From assembly GCF_017814275.1 (NCBI RefSeq), contig NZ_JAGIYQ010000006.1, positions 62,001 to 126,000 on the forward strand: a stretch of 64,000 bases of DNA, read 5' to 3'. This DNA comes from Gottfriedia endophytica (GTDB lineage: Bacteria > Bacillota > Bacilli > Bacillales > Bacillaceae_G). The translations under genes and the position numbers were made by a program. The notes below the pieces were generated by a model. It was not told where the DNA came from. It did no database searches and saw only the letters and a program-made list of their open reading frames with translations. This document shows positions 52,669 to 62,324 of this stretch, one piece after another. Every line of letters starts with the position of its first letter. The stretch's first letter is position 1.

Positions 52669-54564
52669 TTATTGTAGTTGTAACGCTGCCTTTTTATCGA
52701 ATTCATACTCATTTTCAATAAATACTTTTTGAAACATCATAAAGATAAAAATTGTCCATAGTTTCCGGCTATTATCCCGTTCACCTTTACGATGATCTTC
52801 TAATAACTTCAGTATTGTTTGCTTATTGAAAAAATGGTCTGTATGACTTGTCTTGATTAAATTTACTGCCCAATCATACAACTCATCTTTAAACCAATGA
52901 CCTATTGGTACTGGAAATCCTAACTTTTTACGATTTAATACATGGTCCGGAACAATCCCTTTTACTGCTTGTCTCAAAGCAAATTTGGTAGTACCTTCAC
53001 GAGTTTTTAATGTTGGCTCTAAACTTGATGCTACACGAAATACTTCCTTATCTAAAAATGGAACTCGTAACTCTAAAGAATGAGCCATCGTCATTTTATC
53101 TGCTTTTAATAAAATATCTCCTCTGAGCCACGTATTGATATCAATGTACTGCATTTTGTCAATTGCAGGATACCCTATTGCATTTTGATAAAACGGCTTA
53201 GTAATATCTTGATAATGAATTCCACTATGATAATCTTTTAAAACAAGTTTTTTCTCCATCTCTTCAAATACTTTGGCGTTTCCAATATATCTTTCTTCTA
53301 AAGGAGTGCACCCTCTTAGTAAATAATTCTTACCTTTAACCGTTTCAGGTATATGAATGGATAATTGTTTGATGATTTTTTTAAAATAGGATGGTACGTA
53401 GTTAAACGGTTTTAGAGAAATAGGTTCTCGATAAATGTTGTATCCTCCAAACAATTCATCTGCACCTTCACCTGACAAAACAACAGTAACATGCTTTTTT
53501 GCCTCCCTAGCAACAAAATATAGAGGTACTGCTGCAGGGTCTGCCAAAGGGTCATCTAAATGCCAAACGATCTTAGGCAATTCATTTAGAAATTCTTCAG
53601 GAGTAATAATATAGCTTATATTTTCTAATCCCAAAGCATCTGCCGTTTCTTTTGCCACATCAACTTCACTATAACCTTCTCGTTCAAATCCTACTGAAAA
53701 AGTTTTTAGTTTCGGGTGGAATTCTTTTGCAATTGAAACGATTGCCGATGAATCGATTCCTCCAGACAAAAATGAACCAACAGGCACATCACTTCGCATA
53801 TGCAACTTCACAGAATCGAATAGAGCATTTCGAATTTGTTTATAAACCTCTTCTTCGTTCTGTTTTTTTACTTCAAAATGATTTGACCAGTATCTTTTTA
53901 TTGTCATTGGTTCATTTAATTTCTTCACAAAATAATGACTTGGTTCTAATTTTTTGATTCCCTCAAATATTGTTGCCGGTTCGGGTACATATTGAAAAGA
54001 TAAATACTGTTGCAAGGATGTTTGACTAACTTCATAGTTCCACTCAGGTTTTAGAGCGTTTAAAATCACTTTACTTTCAGAAGAGAAAATTAACTTTTCC
54101 TTATCCTCATAGTAATAAAATCCCTTTATTCCAAAAGGATCTCTTGCCCCAAATAATTGTCCGGTCTGAGTATCCCAAATCACAAATGCAAACATTCCTC
54201 TTAGCCTATTTAATACCTTTTCTTTCCATGCACTATAACCTGCTAAAATAACCTCTGTATCTGTATTTGTTTTAAACTGATATCCAAGCACGATTAACTC
54301 TTCTCGTAATTCCAAATAATTATAAATTTCACCATTAAAAATAATCCAATAACGACCATCTTCATACGATAAAGGTTGATGTCCTGCGTGAATATCAATA
54401 ATGCTCAGTCTCTTAAAACATAATGATACAAACTCATCTTCATAAAACCCTTCATCATCTGGTCCGCGATGAGTTATTAAATTCGTTAATTGTTTTAGCT
54501 GTTCTAAATCTAGCTTTGAACTTTTTTCTTGTGCATTCCACATAATTCCAAAAATACCACACAT
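52669..54564 (-). CDS. asnB: asparagine synthase (glutamine-hydrolysing)
   Basis: 631-residue two-domain enzyme. The glutaminase domain starts with the N-terminal nucleophile MCGIFGI and shows THRGPDDEGF and FNGEIYN. The synthetase domain has the ATP P-loop-like SFLSGGIDSSAIVSIA and VVLSGEGADELFGGYNIYR. Makes asparagine from aspartate, glutamine and ATP. The ATG at 54564 places Cys at position 2 and has GGTGGAGAAATAC; the longer frame from 54576 would bury the cysteine. Nearest to Bacillus AsnB in length. Confidence 0.95.
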   Translation of the reverse strand: MCGIFGIMWNAQEKSSKLDLEQLKQLTNLITHRGPDDEGFYEDEFVSLCFKRLSIIDIHAGHQPLSYEDGRYWIIFNGEIYNYLELREELIVLGYQFKTNTDTEVILAGYSAWKEKVLNRLRGMFAFVIWDTQTGQLFGARDPFGIKGFYYYEDKEKLIFSSESKVILNALKPEWNYEVSQTSLQQYLSFQYVPEPATIFEGIKKLEPSHYFVKKLNEPMTIKRYWSNHFEVKKQNEEEVYKQIRNALFDSVKLHMRSDVPVGSFLSGGIDSSAIVSIAKEFHPKLKTFSVGFEREGYSEVDVAKETADALGLENISYIITPEEFLNELPKIVWHLDDPLADPAAVPLYFVAREAKKHVTVVLSGEGADELFGGYNIYREPISLKPFNYVPSYFKKIIKQLSIHIPETVKGKNYLLRGCTPLEERYIGNAKVFEEMEKKLVLKDYHSGIHYQDITKPFYQNAIGYPAIDKMQYIDINTWLRGDILLKADKMTMAHSLELRVPFLDKEVFRVASSLEPTLKTREGTTKFALRQAVKGIVPDHVLNRKKLGFPVPIGHWFKDELYDWAVNLIKTSHTDHFFNKQTILKLLEDHRKGERDNSRKLWTIFIFMMFQKVFIENEYEFDKKAALQLQ

Positions 54565-54750
54565 GTATTTCTCCACCTTTTATGAAAACTAAAAGTTTCA
54601 TAAGCGTTAAAAACTATATGGCTTAGTGTTGCCCAAAAAATAGTCTACATGCTTTATTTATGGGAATTACTTGCTTGTAAGAAGGTGATTTTAGATTAAA
54701 TTATTTTAAGAAAATCAAAATATCTTGAATTAATCACTTTTTATCCATCA

Positions 54751-54790
54751 AAAAACAGACCTGCCATTTTTTTGCAAGTCCGTTCTTTTA
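54751..54790 (-). terminator. hairpin with T run, candidate terminator of MFS-tetR operon
   Basis: AACAGACCTGC / GCAAGTCCGTT pair with two mismatches and are followed by T6 on the minus strand. It is similar in sequence to the terminator at 52597-52633, perhaps a copy. Element R6 lies between it and the tetR stop. Confidence 0.55.
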
Positions 54791-54821
54791 CTTATCCATT
54801 TGTCTAACACTCTTATCAAAA

Positions 54822-55031
54822 GGCTGTTTTGTATATATTGTTGCTATTTTAGTATGTGTAAGTTGATTTCCACTCCAGGATGCTCGCTTTCCTAGGGGCG
54901 TGAGCTGAGCCTCCTCGTCGCATACGCTCCTGTGGGGTCTCAGCCTTCCCGCATCTCCCACAGGAGTCGAGCACCCTTCCGTTCCAATCAACTTCTGTCT
55001 TTTAAATTACATAACCTAAAAGCAACAATCT
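54822..55031. repeat. fold-back repeat element R6 (full copy)
   Basis: Full reverse-oriented copy, from GGCTGTTTTGTATATATTG to AAAAGCAACAATCTT; its core matches R3 almost base for base. It lies downstream of the MFS-tetR operon. Confidence 0.9.
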
Positions 55032-55145
55032 TAAAATAGAGACATACATCCTAATAAAACTCGCACCATGGACCATAAAAATAAGGAATTCATCCTATAA
55101 TAATTGTCTTTTAAGATGTTATTTTCAAGGTAGTCTATCAAAAAA

Positions 55146-55745
55146 TTAAAGCGGAAATCCTGCTTCAAGTTGAAGTAATGTATCATCAATAGCTTTCTCA
55201 ATTTTAATATCTGGATTTTGTGCGTAATAGTATAGAACTGACGTTATAGCACCTATTACAGCTCCTGCAAAAGTAAGAACTTCAATGTCACTACTGTCAC
55301 GACCAACCCGCTCAGCAATCATTAATGCGATCATATTTACAGTATTTGAAACTTGATTTAAGGATGCTGCTCGAAGTTCAGGAACGGACATAATAAGTTC
55401 CATTCGTTTTCGAACTGCTGCCCGCTCAACAACTGTAAAATTTGAAAAAGCTGCTTTCAATGCACCACGTAGAGCTTGAATTGGACTATAGTCTTTTGGT
55501 TGCCTTTTAAATTCTTCAATTATTACCGGATCATAGTCATCATCTAAAACAACCGATTCCTTAGTTGGAAAATATCTAAAAAAAGTACTAGGTGAGATTT
55601 CTGATTCATCGGCTATTTGTTCAACTGTTGTATCAGCATATCCTTGTTCATGAAATAAACGTAATGCATTTTGTTGAATAGTGGCCCTAGTCTTAGCCTT
55701 TTTACGTTCACGAAGGCTAGACTTTGGCTGGTCTGCTAAAGACAA
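55146..55745 (-). CDS. TetR/AcrR family regulator of the MFS exporter
   Basis: 199 residues with HTH TTVEQIADESEISPSTFFRY and FPTKESVVLDD. The C-terminal helices fit multidrug-sensing TetR proteins. It is 69 bp downstream of the MFS gene on the same strand, so it is likely co-transcribed and represses the operon. Confidence 0.9.
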   Translation of the reverse strand: MSLADQPKSSLRERKKAKTRATIQQNALRLFHEQGYADTTVEQIADESEISPSTFFRYFPTKESVVLDDDYDPVIIEEFKRQPKDYSPIQALRGALKAAFSNFTVVERAAVRKRMELIMSVPELRAASLNQVSNTVNMIALMIAERVGRDSSDIEVLTFAGAVIGAITSVLYYYAQNPDIKIEKAIDDTLLQLEAGFPL

Positions 55746-55814
55746 ATTTCCACCCCCATTTTATATTTTTAAGCGACATGTTAATTAAGCATTCTATAGT
55801 ACAAGTTTACATTT

Positions 55815-57344
55815 TTATTTATCGATAGACAATGATTCTAATTGAGTACTCTTCTCTTGTCCGTTAGACTTTTTACGAGGCAAAAATAACAACGTTAGTA
55901 TAATTCCAAGTACGGCAACCCCTCCGCAAACTAACAGCATAATCTCCATACCATTTACAAAAGCCGCACGGACAGATTCTACTAATTTTACCGAATTAAT
56001 CTGTTTTGCAACTGCAACTCCAGCAGCTACACTATGTTTTACCGTATTTGCTACTGCTTCAGGCAAACCAGTAACATCTAAATGATTACGATAATTTGAA
56101 TTAAGTGCACTACCTAAAATCGCTACTCCAATTGTGCCACCAACTTGACGTAAGGCCATAATTAATGCAGAACCAACTCCACTTCTCTCTGCTGAAAGTT
56201 CACCAAGTGCAGCATCCATTGATGTAGGAAGTGCCAACCCTAAACCTATACCTGTAATAGTTATCCATAAAGCTGCAAAACTATACTGACTTCCAACCTT
56301 TGTTGTAGTTCCGATGAATAATCCTAAGGCAATCAACCCAAAGCCAATTGCCACAACGTATTTAGCCCCTAATCTGATACCTAATTTATCAGCAAATTTA
56401 GCTCCAACTATTAACCCACCAATCAAAGGTAATAAACGTAATCCAGTCCCTAATGTATCAGCTCCACCAACCGCTTGAAAATATTGTGGAATTGCAAACA
56501 ATAATCCGAATATCGTAAAAGAAGCAAGAGTTGCTAAAATAGATCCCCAAGTAAAGCGAGCAGATCGAAATAAAGATAAATCAATGAGTGGACTTTTTGT
56601 ATTCCTTTGCCACACCACAAAACCAACGAGTGCCAAGATTCCTAAACAAAGATACAAAAGTACACCGCTATCACTCCAGCTTTTTTCACCAGCTTTTATT
56701 ACGCCGTAAGTTAAAGCGACAAGACCTACACTTGAAGTTAGTACACCTATTCCATCAAATTTTGAATGATTTGTACTTCTAGATTCTGGCAATAAAATTG
56801 AAATAGCAATTAATGCAACGATAACAAAAGGAATATTTAGTAAAAATACTGATCCCCAATGATAGTTTTTAAGTAACCATCCACCAACAATAGGTCCTAA
56901 TGGGATACCTAACATGTTGGCGGTCGCCCATATCATTGTTGCCTTTGTGCGTTCATTGCCTGAGAAGAGCACCGGAAGTATGGACATTGATAGTGGAATT
57001 AAAAAGGCTGCCCCTAACCCTAATAAACATCTCATTCCAATTAACATTTCTGGAGAATCCGAATAGGCACAACCAATTGAAGCTGTTCCAAACATAACAA
57101 ATGATATCAGTAACATTTTTTTACGACCAAGTCTATCACCTAACATTCCTGCAGGTAACAATACTGCAGCCACCACTAAATTGTAAGAATCTGCAAACCA
57201 CTGAAGCTCACTGTTTGATGCATGTAACTCAATTGCTAAAGTAGGTAATGCAATGTTAAGCACCGTCATATCTAAACCCACAGCAATCAAACCAAACGAA
57301 AGAGCACCAAGAACCCACCATCTACGCGTATTCATATTTTTCAT
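55815..57344 (-). CDS. MFS drug:H+ antiporter, DHA2 family (14 TM)
   Basis: 509 residues with about fourteen membrane helices. Motif A DRLGRKKMLL, the motif D1 region LDMTVLNIALPTLA and motif C-like GAAFLIPLSMSI near TM5 identify the DHA2/QacA group. It exports lipophilic or cationic compounds in exchange for protons. ATG at 57344 is chosen (GAAGGGTGG upstream); the ATG at 57335 is possible. Operon with the TetR gene. Confidence 0.92.
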   Translation of the reverse strand: MKNMNTRRWWVLGALSFGLIAVGLDMTVLNIALPTLAIELHASNSELQWFADSYNLVVAAVLLPAGMLGDRLGRKKMLLISFVMFGTASIGCAYSDSPEMLIGMRCLLGLGAAFLIPLSMSILPVLFSGNERTKATMIWATANMLGIPLGPIVGGWLLKNYHWGSVFLLNIPFVIVALIAISILLPESRSTNHSKFDGIGVLTSSVGLVALTYGVIKAGEKSWSDSGVLLYLCLGILALVGFVVWQRNTKSPLIDLSLFRSARFTWGSILATLASFTIFGLLFAIPQYFQAVGGADTLGTGLRLLPLIGGLIVGAKFADKLGIRLGAKYVVAIGFGLIALGLFIGTTTKVGSQYSFAALWITITGIGLGLALPTSMDAALGELSAERSGVGSALIMALRQVGGTIGVAILGSALNSNYRNHLDVTGLPEAVANTVKHSVAAGVAVAKQINSVKLVESVRAAFVNGMEIMLLVCGGVAVLGIILTLLFLPRKKSNGQEKSTQLESLSIDK

Positions 57345-57404
57345 TTCAAAAACCACCCTTCATTTTTAATACAAAGAATTATTTGAAAGTTAATTTATAA
57401 TGAT

Positions 57405-57433
57405 ATACTATGTAAAATGAAAGTGACTGTCAA
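57405..57433 (-). promoter_or_regulatory. SigA-type promoter of the MFS-tetR operon
   Basis: Minus strand TTGACA (57433-57428), 17-bp spacer, TAGTAT (57410-57405), 61 bp before the start codon. Confidence 0.65.
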
Positions 57434-57579
57434 TATTTTCATCTGAAAATTCTAGTCTTTTTTATCGACAAGAATTCCAAAGAAAGAAAATTCAGTTATT
57501 TTATTGGTTTTTGAATTATAATAAGGATTAGCAATTCATAACTTGAAAATTTTTAAGAAGGTTTTAAGGAGGAAAATGA

Positions 57580-58641
57580 ATGATCATAAAGATTTTAAAA
57601 TGGCTAGGCTATTTGATTGTTGGTTTTGCATTACTATTCGCTGGCTTTTTAGCCTATGTAACAATCACAGATTATAAGCCTGCTGAAGTTCTACCACTTT
57701 CTGTTAAGAATAATAAAGAGCAGATATTGAAAAAAGGACAGCCTTTTTCAATTACAACTTTTAACATTGGATATGCTGGCTTAGATAAAAATGAGGACTT
57801 CTTTATGGATGGCGGAACTATGTCAGGGTCCAGTAGTAAAAAACAAACAATGACAAATTTAAAAGGAATCACTTCTTTTATTACAAATGAAAGATCAGAC
57901 ATTAATCTCATCCAAGAGATCGATAAGAATTCTACTCGTAGCTATCATATTAACGAAGTGAACGATCTTACAAAAAGATTACCTGACTACAGCAATACAT
58001 TTGCAGTAAACTATAAGGTTCCTTGGGTTCCAGTTCCAATATTTCACCCGCTAGGATCAGCTAATAGTGGTTTATTAACTTTATCTAAATTTAAGATTTC
58101 AGATAGTCACCGTTATAAATTAGCTGGTCAAGAAAACTGGCCTCGTCAGCAATTTGATTTAGATCGTGCTTTCATCGAAAGTAGAATGCCAGTTGATAAC
58201 GGAAAAGAGCTTGTCCTAATCAATCTTCACCTATCAGCATACGATAAAGGTGGGAAAGTTCGTAAACAACAATTGAAGTATTTATCAGCGTACTTAAATA
58301 AAGAAATTCAAAAAGGAAATTACATCATTTTAGGTGGGGATTGGAATCACGCAATTCCAACTACAGATCCTTATTTATTTCCAACAACAGAAAAATGGCC
58401 AGATTGGCTACAAAAATTCCCTTCTTCCTTTAAACCAGCTGGCTTCCAATGGGTTGCGGATAAAACAATTCCATCAACTCGTTCAGATGATTACCCTTTT
58501 AAAAAGGGGCGTAATTTCCAAGCTGTAATTGATGGATTTTTAGTTTCTCCTAACATTACTGTGAAAAATGTAAAAGGTCATGATTTAGGATTTGAAAATA
58601 GTGACCATAACCCAGTAACTGCTGAATTAGTGTTGCAATAA
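57580..58641 (+). CDS. membrane-anchored endonuclease/exonuclease/phosphatase family protein
   Basis: 353 residues. One N-terminal membrane helix (about 8-29), then an EEP-fold domain: TFNIGYAG, INLIQEID with the metal-binding Glu, LINLHLSAYD, LGGDWNHA and ENSDHNPV with catalytic Asp and His. May be a nuclease or a sphingomyelinase-like phosphodiesterase at the outer membrane face. AAGGAGGAAAATGA precedes the ATG. Single gene with strong terminator. Confidence 0.88.
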   Translation: MIIKILKWLGYLIVGFALLFAGFLAYVTITDYKPAEVLPLSVKNNKEQILKKGQPFSITTFNIGYAGLDKNEDFFMDGGTMSGSSSKKQTMTNLKGITSFITNERSDINLIQEIDKNSTRSYHINEVNDLTKRLPDYSNTFAVNYKVPWVPVPIFHPLGSANSGLLTLSKFKISDSHRYKLAGQENWPRQQFDLDRAFIESRMPVDNGKELVLINLHLSAYDKGGKVRKQQLKYLSAYLNKEIQKGNYIILGGDWNHAIPTTDPYLFPTTEKWPDWLQKFPSSFKPAGFQWVADKTIPSTRSDDYPFKKGRNFQAVIDGFLVSPNITVKNVKGHDLGFENSDHNPVTAELVLQ

Positions 58642-58651
58642 AGTATTAAAT

Positions 58652-58693
58652 TTAAAAGCATAAAATACCAAATTAGGTATTTTATGCTTTTTT
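58652..58693 (+). terminator. intrinsic terminator of EEP gene
   Basis: Perfect stem AAAAGCATAAAATACC / GGTATTTTATGCTTTT with T tail, 10 bp after the stop. Confidence 0.92.
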
Positions 58694-58704
58694 TAGTATA
58701 AGAA

Positions 58705-58732
58705 AAAAGCATGCAGATTAACTACATGCTTA
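58705..58732 (-). terminator. intrinsic terminator of yjlC-ndh operon
   Basis: Stem AAGCATG / CATGCTT with T6 on the minus strand, 15 bp after the ndh stop. Confidence 0.75.
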
Positions 58733-58746
58733 AAGTTTTAAAAATT

Positions 58747-59925
58747 TTAATATGCTAAGCTAGACAATCCATTGATATGCGATAAATAGCGTATGTTGCT
58801 CGCTTCTTTCATTAAAGATGCTGGGTATCCTTTTATTGGTGTTGAATTCCCTCCAATGATGGCAACAGCATCTTTGCGACCAAGGCTTGCAAGTGTTCCT
58901 GAATTTACTGGGTTAAATACTTCAAACGATTTATTTTCTAAATAGGCGTAAAGATTATAGCCAATCACTTCACCCATTTGCCAAGCAATTTGTGCTGTGG
59001 GCGGATATGGTTTGCCATCTGGTGCAAAAACAACCGCACTATCACCTGCAACAAATACATCTTTATGTGAAGTAGATTGAAGGTACTCGTTAACAGTTGC
59101 ACGTCCACGATTTACTTCAAGACCAGATTCTCCAACTAGAGGATTCCCTTGCACTCCACCTGTCCAAACGAAAGTATTCGTTGTAATTTTTTGACCATCT
59201 TTCAAAGAAACAGTATTTCCCTCAACATTTGTGACAGCAAGACCTGTTAAGAATGTTACACCACGTGCTTCTAGACTAGAAGTTGCACGCTCGATTAAAT
59301 GCTCTGGTAACATTGAAAGAATATTTGGACTCGCTTCTACAAGAAGCAATTTTACTTCCTTAGGGTCTATTCCATAGGTCTTCGCAAGCTTAGGCATCTT
59401 ATCAGCAATTTCACCGACTAATTCAACCCCAGTTAAACCTCCGCCACCAATTAATATCGTTGCATCAGCTTCATTTTTTGAATTCGAATATTCACGAATT
59501 CGCTCTTCAATATGTTGATAAATATTTTTAGCATCCTTAACGGATTTCAACACTAAACTATTTTCTTGGAGCCCTGGAATGTTGAAGTAAGCCGTGGTGC
59601 TTCCTAATCCAACTACAAGAGCATCGTACGATAAATTAGACCCGTCTGAAAGTTTCACTTCTTTATTTTCAACTGAAAATGACTCTACCTTAGCAATCTT
59701 AAGATTAATATCCTTTCCTTTGAAAAGCTTATCTAGCGGAATCGAAACAGCACGTTCTGAAACACTTCCTGCTGCTAAGCGATGTAATTCTGTAATAATT
59801 TGGTGTGTTGAAAACTGATTTACCACAATCACTTCTGCTTCAGCCTTACTATAATGATGGCGAACGGTTAAAGCAGTTAATAGTCCACCATAACCTGCCC
59901 CTAAAATAACAATTTTTTTAGACAT
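58747..59925 (-). CDS. ndh: type II NADH dehydrogenase
   Basis: 392 residues, the same length as B. subtilis Ndh. FAD-binding IVILGAGYGGLLTALTV, NADH-binding ILIGGGGLTGVELVGEIADK, VFVAGDSAVVF for the flavin pyrophosphate, and PTAQIAWQMGEVIGYNLYAY near the quinone site. A peripheral membrane enzyme passing electrons from NADH to menaquinone without proton pumping. It follows the DUF1641 gene by 22 bp, the yjlC-ndh arrangement of B. subtilis. Confidence 0.95.
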   Translation of the reverse strand: MSKKIVILGAGYGGLLTALTVRHHYSKAEAEVIVVNQFSTHQIITELHRLAAGSVSERAVSIPLDKLFKGKDINLKIAKVESFSVENKEVKLSDGSNLSYDALVVGLGSTTAYFNIPGLQENSLVLKSVKDAKNIYQHIEERIREYSNSKNEADATILIGGGGLTGVELVGEIADKMPKLAKTYGIDPKEVKLLLVEASPNILSMLPEHLIERATSSLEARGVTFLTGLAVTNVEGNTVSLKDGQKITTNTFVWTGGVQGNPLVGESGLEVNRGRATVNEYLQSTSHKDVFVAGDSAVVFAPDGKPYPPTAQIAWQMGEVIGYNLYAYLENKSFEVFNPVNSGTLASLGRKDAVAIIGGNSTPIKGYPASLMKEASNIRYLSHINGLSSLAY

Positions 59926-59947
59926 CGTTCATCCTCCATTCTTTCAA

Positions 59948-60370
59948 TTAAAGACGATCATCTCTTGCTGAAATTCTAAGATATGCATTTACACAGCGAA
60001 GCATCCTTTGTACTTGTGGATCTTTTAACATTCTTAAAATGCCAAAAATACCAATCACTTCATTGCTGTCTTCTGAGTAATCTTTTGCTTCAATAGCAGC
60101 TACGGCCATTCGCTTCACATTATCTGTCACTGGATCCATAATTTCTTTAATCGCACCAACAGTATCATTCTTCAATACATCATCCGTTGCAACTGACTGA
60201 GCAAAATCATAAGTTTTCGTCATACAAGTTACAATTTCCGTTAATTTTGGAAGCTGTTCTATTAAAGAAGTTAAAGACTTCTGAACTTCTGGGTTTAAAA
60301 GTTGATCAAGCAACTCAAATTGTCCATTTGATCCGATTGGTATATTTTGTTCAGCATTTGTTTCTGACAT
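59948..60370 (-). CDS. yjlC: DUF1641 family protein
   Basis: 140 residues, mostly helical, with LLDQLLNPEVQKSLTSLIEQ, an internal YDFAQSVATDDV and a C-terminal GIFGILRMLKDPQVQRMLR. Matches DUF1641 and, by position before ndh and length, B. subtilis YjlC. Possibly an accessory to Ndh. ATG at 60370 with AAGGAGA at proper spacing is chosen over the ATG at 60376. In B. subtilis the operon is Rex-controlled; I find no convincing Rex palindrome here. Confidence 0.88.
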   Translation of the reverse strand: MSETNAEQNIPIGSNGQFELLDQLLNPEVQKSLTSLIEQLPKLTEIVTCMTKTYDFAQSVATDDVLKNDTVGAIKEIMDPVTDNVKRMAVAAIEAKDYSEDSNEVIGIFGILRMLKDPQVQRMLRCVNAYLRISARDDRL

Positions 60371-60732
60371 ATCCATTTCTCCTTTACGTTAAGCAAATCT
60401 GCTTAGTTTTTAGGATTAAAGGGATTCCCATTTCCCGTTATTTTATTTAAGGCTCTGTATAACATCATTGTTGATATTCATGAAAGTCCGCTCACTTTCC
60501 GTCGACGAACTAAATGGATTTTTTTTGCCTTATTCATTATCATTTCCAGTGCAGGTTGAATTATGTCCTTGTTATCGGAAAATACAGAGGACATTCTTCA
60601 AAATCCGACATCGATCTATTAACTTAATGTCAGTATGTAAGGAAATTTTCTTAATCAAGAAATTTCCTATTTTCAACCAACTATGAGAAAATAAGTTTGT
60701 TTTTAGTGAAAGGCTAGAGGAGGTTATGAAAG
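60371..60732. other. 362-bp divergent intergenic region
   Basis: Holds the promoters of yjlC-ndh and of the aldo/keto reductase. At about 60467-60515 GTTGATATTC...GCTCACTTTCCGTCGACG recalls one end of the fold-back repeat family but is too diverged to call. No small gene is supported. Confidence 0.5.
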
Positions 60733-61563
60733 ATGGCAAAAAATCTACAAGATTGTACTGTCTTAGCTAATGGTGTTAAAATGCCATGGTTTGGTTTAGG
60801 AGTCTATAAAGCAGAGGAAGGTCAAGAGGTTATAAACTCTGTAAAAGCAGCACTCCGAAATGGGTACCGTAGTATTGATACTGCAGCATTTTATCAAAAT
60901 GAAGAAGGCGTAGGGCAAGCCATTAAAGAATCAGAAATTCCTCGTGAAGAATTATTTATTACAACAAAAGTTTGGAATTCTGATCAAGGATATGAGTCCA
61001 CTTTAGCTGCTTTTGAAAAAAGTTTGAAAAAGCTTGGATTAGACTACTTAGATTTATATTTAGTCCACTGGCCAGTAAAAGGAAAATATAAAGAAACATG
61101 GAAAGCACTTGAAAAACTGTATAAAGATGGCCGCGTTCGCGCAATTGGTGTGTGTAACTTCAACATCCACCATTTAGAAGACTTAATTGCTGATTCAGAA
61201 ATTAATCCAATGGTGAATCAAGTTGAATACCACCCACGTTTAACACAAACAGAACTACGTGACTTCTGCAGAAAAAATAATATTCAACTCGAAGCTTGGG
61301 CTCCACTAATGCGAGGACAACTAATCGATAACCCAACTTTAATTGAAATTGCTGAAAAATATAACAAAGCGGTCCTACAAGTAATTTTACGCTGGGACAT
61401 CCAAAACGAAGTCGTAACAATTCCGAAATCAGTAAAAGAAGAGCGCATCATTGCTAATGCCAACATCTTTGATTTCGAACTAACACAAGATGAGATGAAT
61501 AAAATTAGTTCTTTAAATGAAAATCATCGAACTGGTCCAGATCCAGATAACTTTGATTTCTAA
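60733..61563 (+). CDS. aldo/keto reductase (YvgN-like)
   Basis: 276-residue NADPH-dependent reductase. GLGVYKAEEG, GYRSIDTAAFYQNEEGVG with catalytic Asp and Tyr, ITTKVWNSDQG with Lys, YLVHWPVKGKY with His, GVCNFN, NQVEYHP and IPKSVKEERI with NADP-binding residues complete the AKR5-like pattern (glyoxal/2,5-diketogluconate type). Reduces reactive carbonyls in the cytosol. GAGGAGGTTA precedes the ATG. Confidence 0.95.
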   Translation: MAKNLQDCTVLANGVKMPWFGLGVYKAEEGQEVINSVKAALRNGYRSIDTAAFYQNEEGVGQAIKESEIPREELFITTKVWNSDQGYESTLAAFEKSLKKLGLDYLDLYLVHWPVKGKYKETWKALEKLYKDGRVRAIGVCNFNIHHLEDLIADSEINPMVNQVEYHPRLTQTELRDFCRKNNIQLEAWAPLMRGQLIDNPTLIEIAEKYNKAVLQVILRWDIQNEVVTIPKSVKEERIIANANIFDFELTQDEMNKISSLNENHRTGPDPDNFDF

Positions 61564-61579
61564 TTGAGGTAGGTATATA

Positions 61580-61618
61580 TAGAAAAAAGCACCTTTTCTT
61601 GAGAGAAGGTGCTTTTTC
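61580..61618 (+). terminator. intrinsic terminator of aldo/keto reductase gene
   Basis: Stem AAAAAGCACCTTTTCT / AGAGAAGGTGCTTTTT, 18 bp after the stop. Confidence 0.9.
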
Positions 61619-61644
61619 GTTGTGTTGGTTAGTTTGTTGGAGAG

Positions 61645-62285
61645 ACTGTATATGGCCGGTTAATGATGATAATTCAGTAGGATTATCGTTTGTCAGTCGA
61701 TGCTGATGATAATTTGGCCAGATTCTGGTTTATTCAACTGGTTTTGATGATGATTCGAGCAGATTCTGATTTACTCAACTAGTTTTGGCGATGATTCGAG
61801 CAGATTCTGATTTTTTCAACCGTTTTTGGTAATAATTCAACCAAAATCAGATTTATTCAACCGTTTTTGGTGACAATTCAACCAAAATCTAGTTTATTCA
61901 ACCGTTTTTGATAATAATTCAACCAAAATCTGATTTATTCGGCCAAAATGATTATTTTTCCGGCCGGTTTTGATGATTATTCGGCCAGAATTGCAGTTTT
62001 TTCGGCCGGCTCAGGAAATATCACCATTATATGGGCCGTTTTAGCATTTATATGGGCCATTTTTGAGATAATATGGTCCGTTTTCGTTATTTTATGGTCC
62101 GTTTTTGAGAATATATGGGCCATTTCCTCTATTCTTTCGGCCAACTCAGAATATATCGGTCAGAACTACAAGTTTATCAGTCACTTCTGCCAAAATATCA
62201 ATCATTTTTACAATATATCGGTCATTCCATCTAATTTATCAGCCAAAAACAACATTATATCGGTCATTCTACAAAATTCGACACC
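61645..62285. repeat. repeat array C: about 31 degenerate 20-21 bp units
   Basis: The longest of the three arrays. Blocks in order: TTCAACT/TTCGAGC, TTCAACC pairs repeated as a 41-bp double unit, TTCGGCC, ATGGGCC/ATGGTCC, one TTCGGCC, then ATCGGTC/ATCAGTC. The period is 20-21 bp. From 61948 one frame stays open for 126 codons only because the period is 21 (heptads such as IWAVLAF-IWAIFEI); no ribosome site precedes it. It lies between two convergent genes. Confidence 0.88.
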
Positions 62286-62324
62286 GCACAAACCGCACAC
62301 ACACATCAACCAAAAAATAAATAA

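Noticed and set aside
60377-60480. Rex operator before yjlC-ndh
   Set aside because: Expected from B. subtilis, but no TTGTGAA-type palindrome is visible in the upstream region.
61645-62285. CRISPR array
   Set aside because: No constant direct repeat separated by unique spacers, units are degenerate throughout, and no cas genes are present.
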